In this document: positions 63,812 through 64,000 of the stretch, piece by piece
Layout of the letters: each line of letters begins with the position of its first letter
How positions within the stretch are numbered: position 1 is the first letter of the stretch
DNA from: Microbacterium sp. AG238
Lineage (GTDB): Bacteria; Actinomycetota; Actinomycetes; Actinomycetales; Microbacteriaceae
Direction of reading: 5' to 3'
Assembly (NCBI RefSeq): GCF_003610405.1
Contig: NZ_RAQC01000003.1
Span: 62,001-126,000 of the forward strand
Length of the DNA: 64,000 bases
Notes under the pieces: model-generated
What the model saw: only the letters and a program-made list of their open reading frames with translations
The model's database searches: none
Told to the model about the DNA's origin: nothing
Made by a program: the position numbers and the translations under genes

Positions 63812-64000
63812 TCACCGCGCGTACAGCTCGACCAGCCTCTCGGCGATCGCGGGCATCGTGAACCGCTCGCGTGTCAGGTCGCGGCCGCGTTCGCCGCGCA
63901 GGCGTGCATCCGCCGGGTCGGCGAGCAGTCGCCGCATCGCCGTGACGAGGGGTTCGAGTCCACCGTCGGTGACGAATCCCGCCCCGGCGTCGCGCACAGC
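63812..64000 (-). CDS. Glycosyltransferase, C-terminal part (cut by window edge)
   Basis: The last 62 or so residues of a reverse-strand protein that continues beyond the window. [21 protein letters not shown], then [29 protein letters not shown] is the usual C-terminal end of a GT4-type (GT-B fold) transferase, with the helix that crosses back to the N-terminal domain. It is upstream of gmd-fcl in the same orientation. Sugar specificity cannot be read. Confidence 0.72.
   Translation of the reverse strand, partial: AVRDAGAGFVTDGGLEPLVTAMRRLLADPADARLRGERGRDLTRERFTMPAIAERLVELYAR

Noticed and set aside
1..64000. Prophage, integrative element or secondary-metabolite cluster
   Set aside because: No integrase, phage structural gene, conjugation gene, PKS or NRPS gene is visible, and codon use is uniform.

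Overview
The window is chromosomal DNA from a high-GC actinobacterium, most probably Microbacterium or a close relative in the Microbacteriaceae. This rests on the very GC-rich third codon positions, frequent GTG starts, the rplM-rpsI-glmM block, a DUF222/HNH gene and a small DUF7882-type protein common in that family. Genus assignment is inference. I see no tRNA, rRNA, CRISPR array or insertion sequence. Gene density is about 93 percent, with many ATGA-type start/stop overlaps and several antisense overlaps between convergent genes.

Layout. 0-13.3 kb is mixed housekeeping: MarR and MerR regulators, two short-chain dehydrogenases, a SulP anion transporter, a one-polypeptide sigma/anti-sigma fusion, a DUF222/HNH protein, a LuxR-type regulator and a stand-alone MurE-like Mur ligase. 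13.35-26.78 kb is the most striking part: a secreted Endo H homologue (GH18), a GH92 alpha-mannosidase, a LacI repressor, a sugar-binding lipoprotein with two permeases, a GH5_18-type beta-mannosidase, a GH38 alpha-mannosidase and an ASCH-domain protein, closed by a strong terminator. 26.8-31.6 kb carries a membrane-anchored esterase, an MprF-like lipid aminoacyltransferase and a secreted protein. 31.7-39.1 kb is a reverse-strand furanose-type ABC transport operon (YtfQRT/YjfF-like) with an extra ATPase and its own LacI regulator. It lies divergent to a bile-salt-hydrolase-type amidase.

40.4-43.9 kb has a CsbD protein, a region-2-only sigma-like protein, and a flavin oxidoreductase paired with a TreS-like GH13 enzyme. 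43.9-47.1 kb is a BY-kinase/phosphatase module for capsule or exopolysaccharide. 47.2-52.5 kb has a CPBP protease and three histidine-kinase-like proteins with no response regulator. 52.7-55.0 kb is rplM-rpsI-glmM. 55-64 kb has a flavoprotein reductase, a secreted GH71 alpha-1,3-glucanase, a second BY-kinase, a polysaccharide polymerase and GDP-fucose synthesis genes (gmd, fcl), ending inside a glycosyltransferase.

How the genes fit together. The 13.35-26.2 kb block reads as a complete route for high-mannose N-glycans. Endo H cuts the chitobiose core outside the cell. The lipoprotein and permeases import the freed glycan. GH92 and GH38 strip alpha-mannose, and the GH5_18 enzyme splits the remaining Man-beta-1,4-GlcNAc. 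Near-identical LacI-type operators in front of the endo H gene and in the lacI/transporter gap tie the two halves into one regulon. The right end of the window is a cell-surface polysaccharide region.
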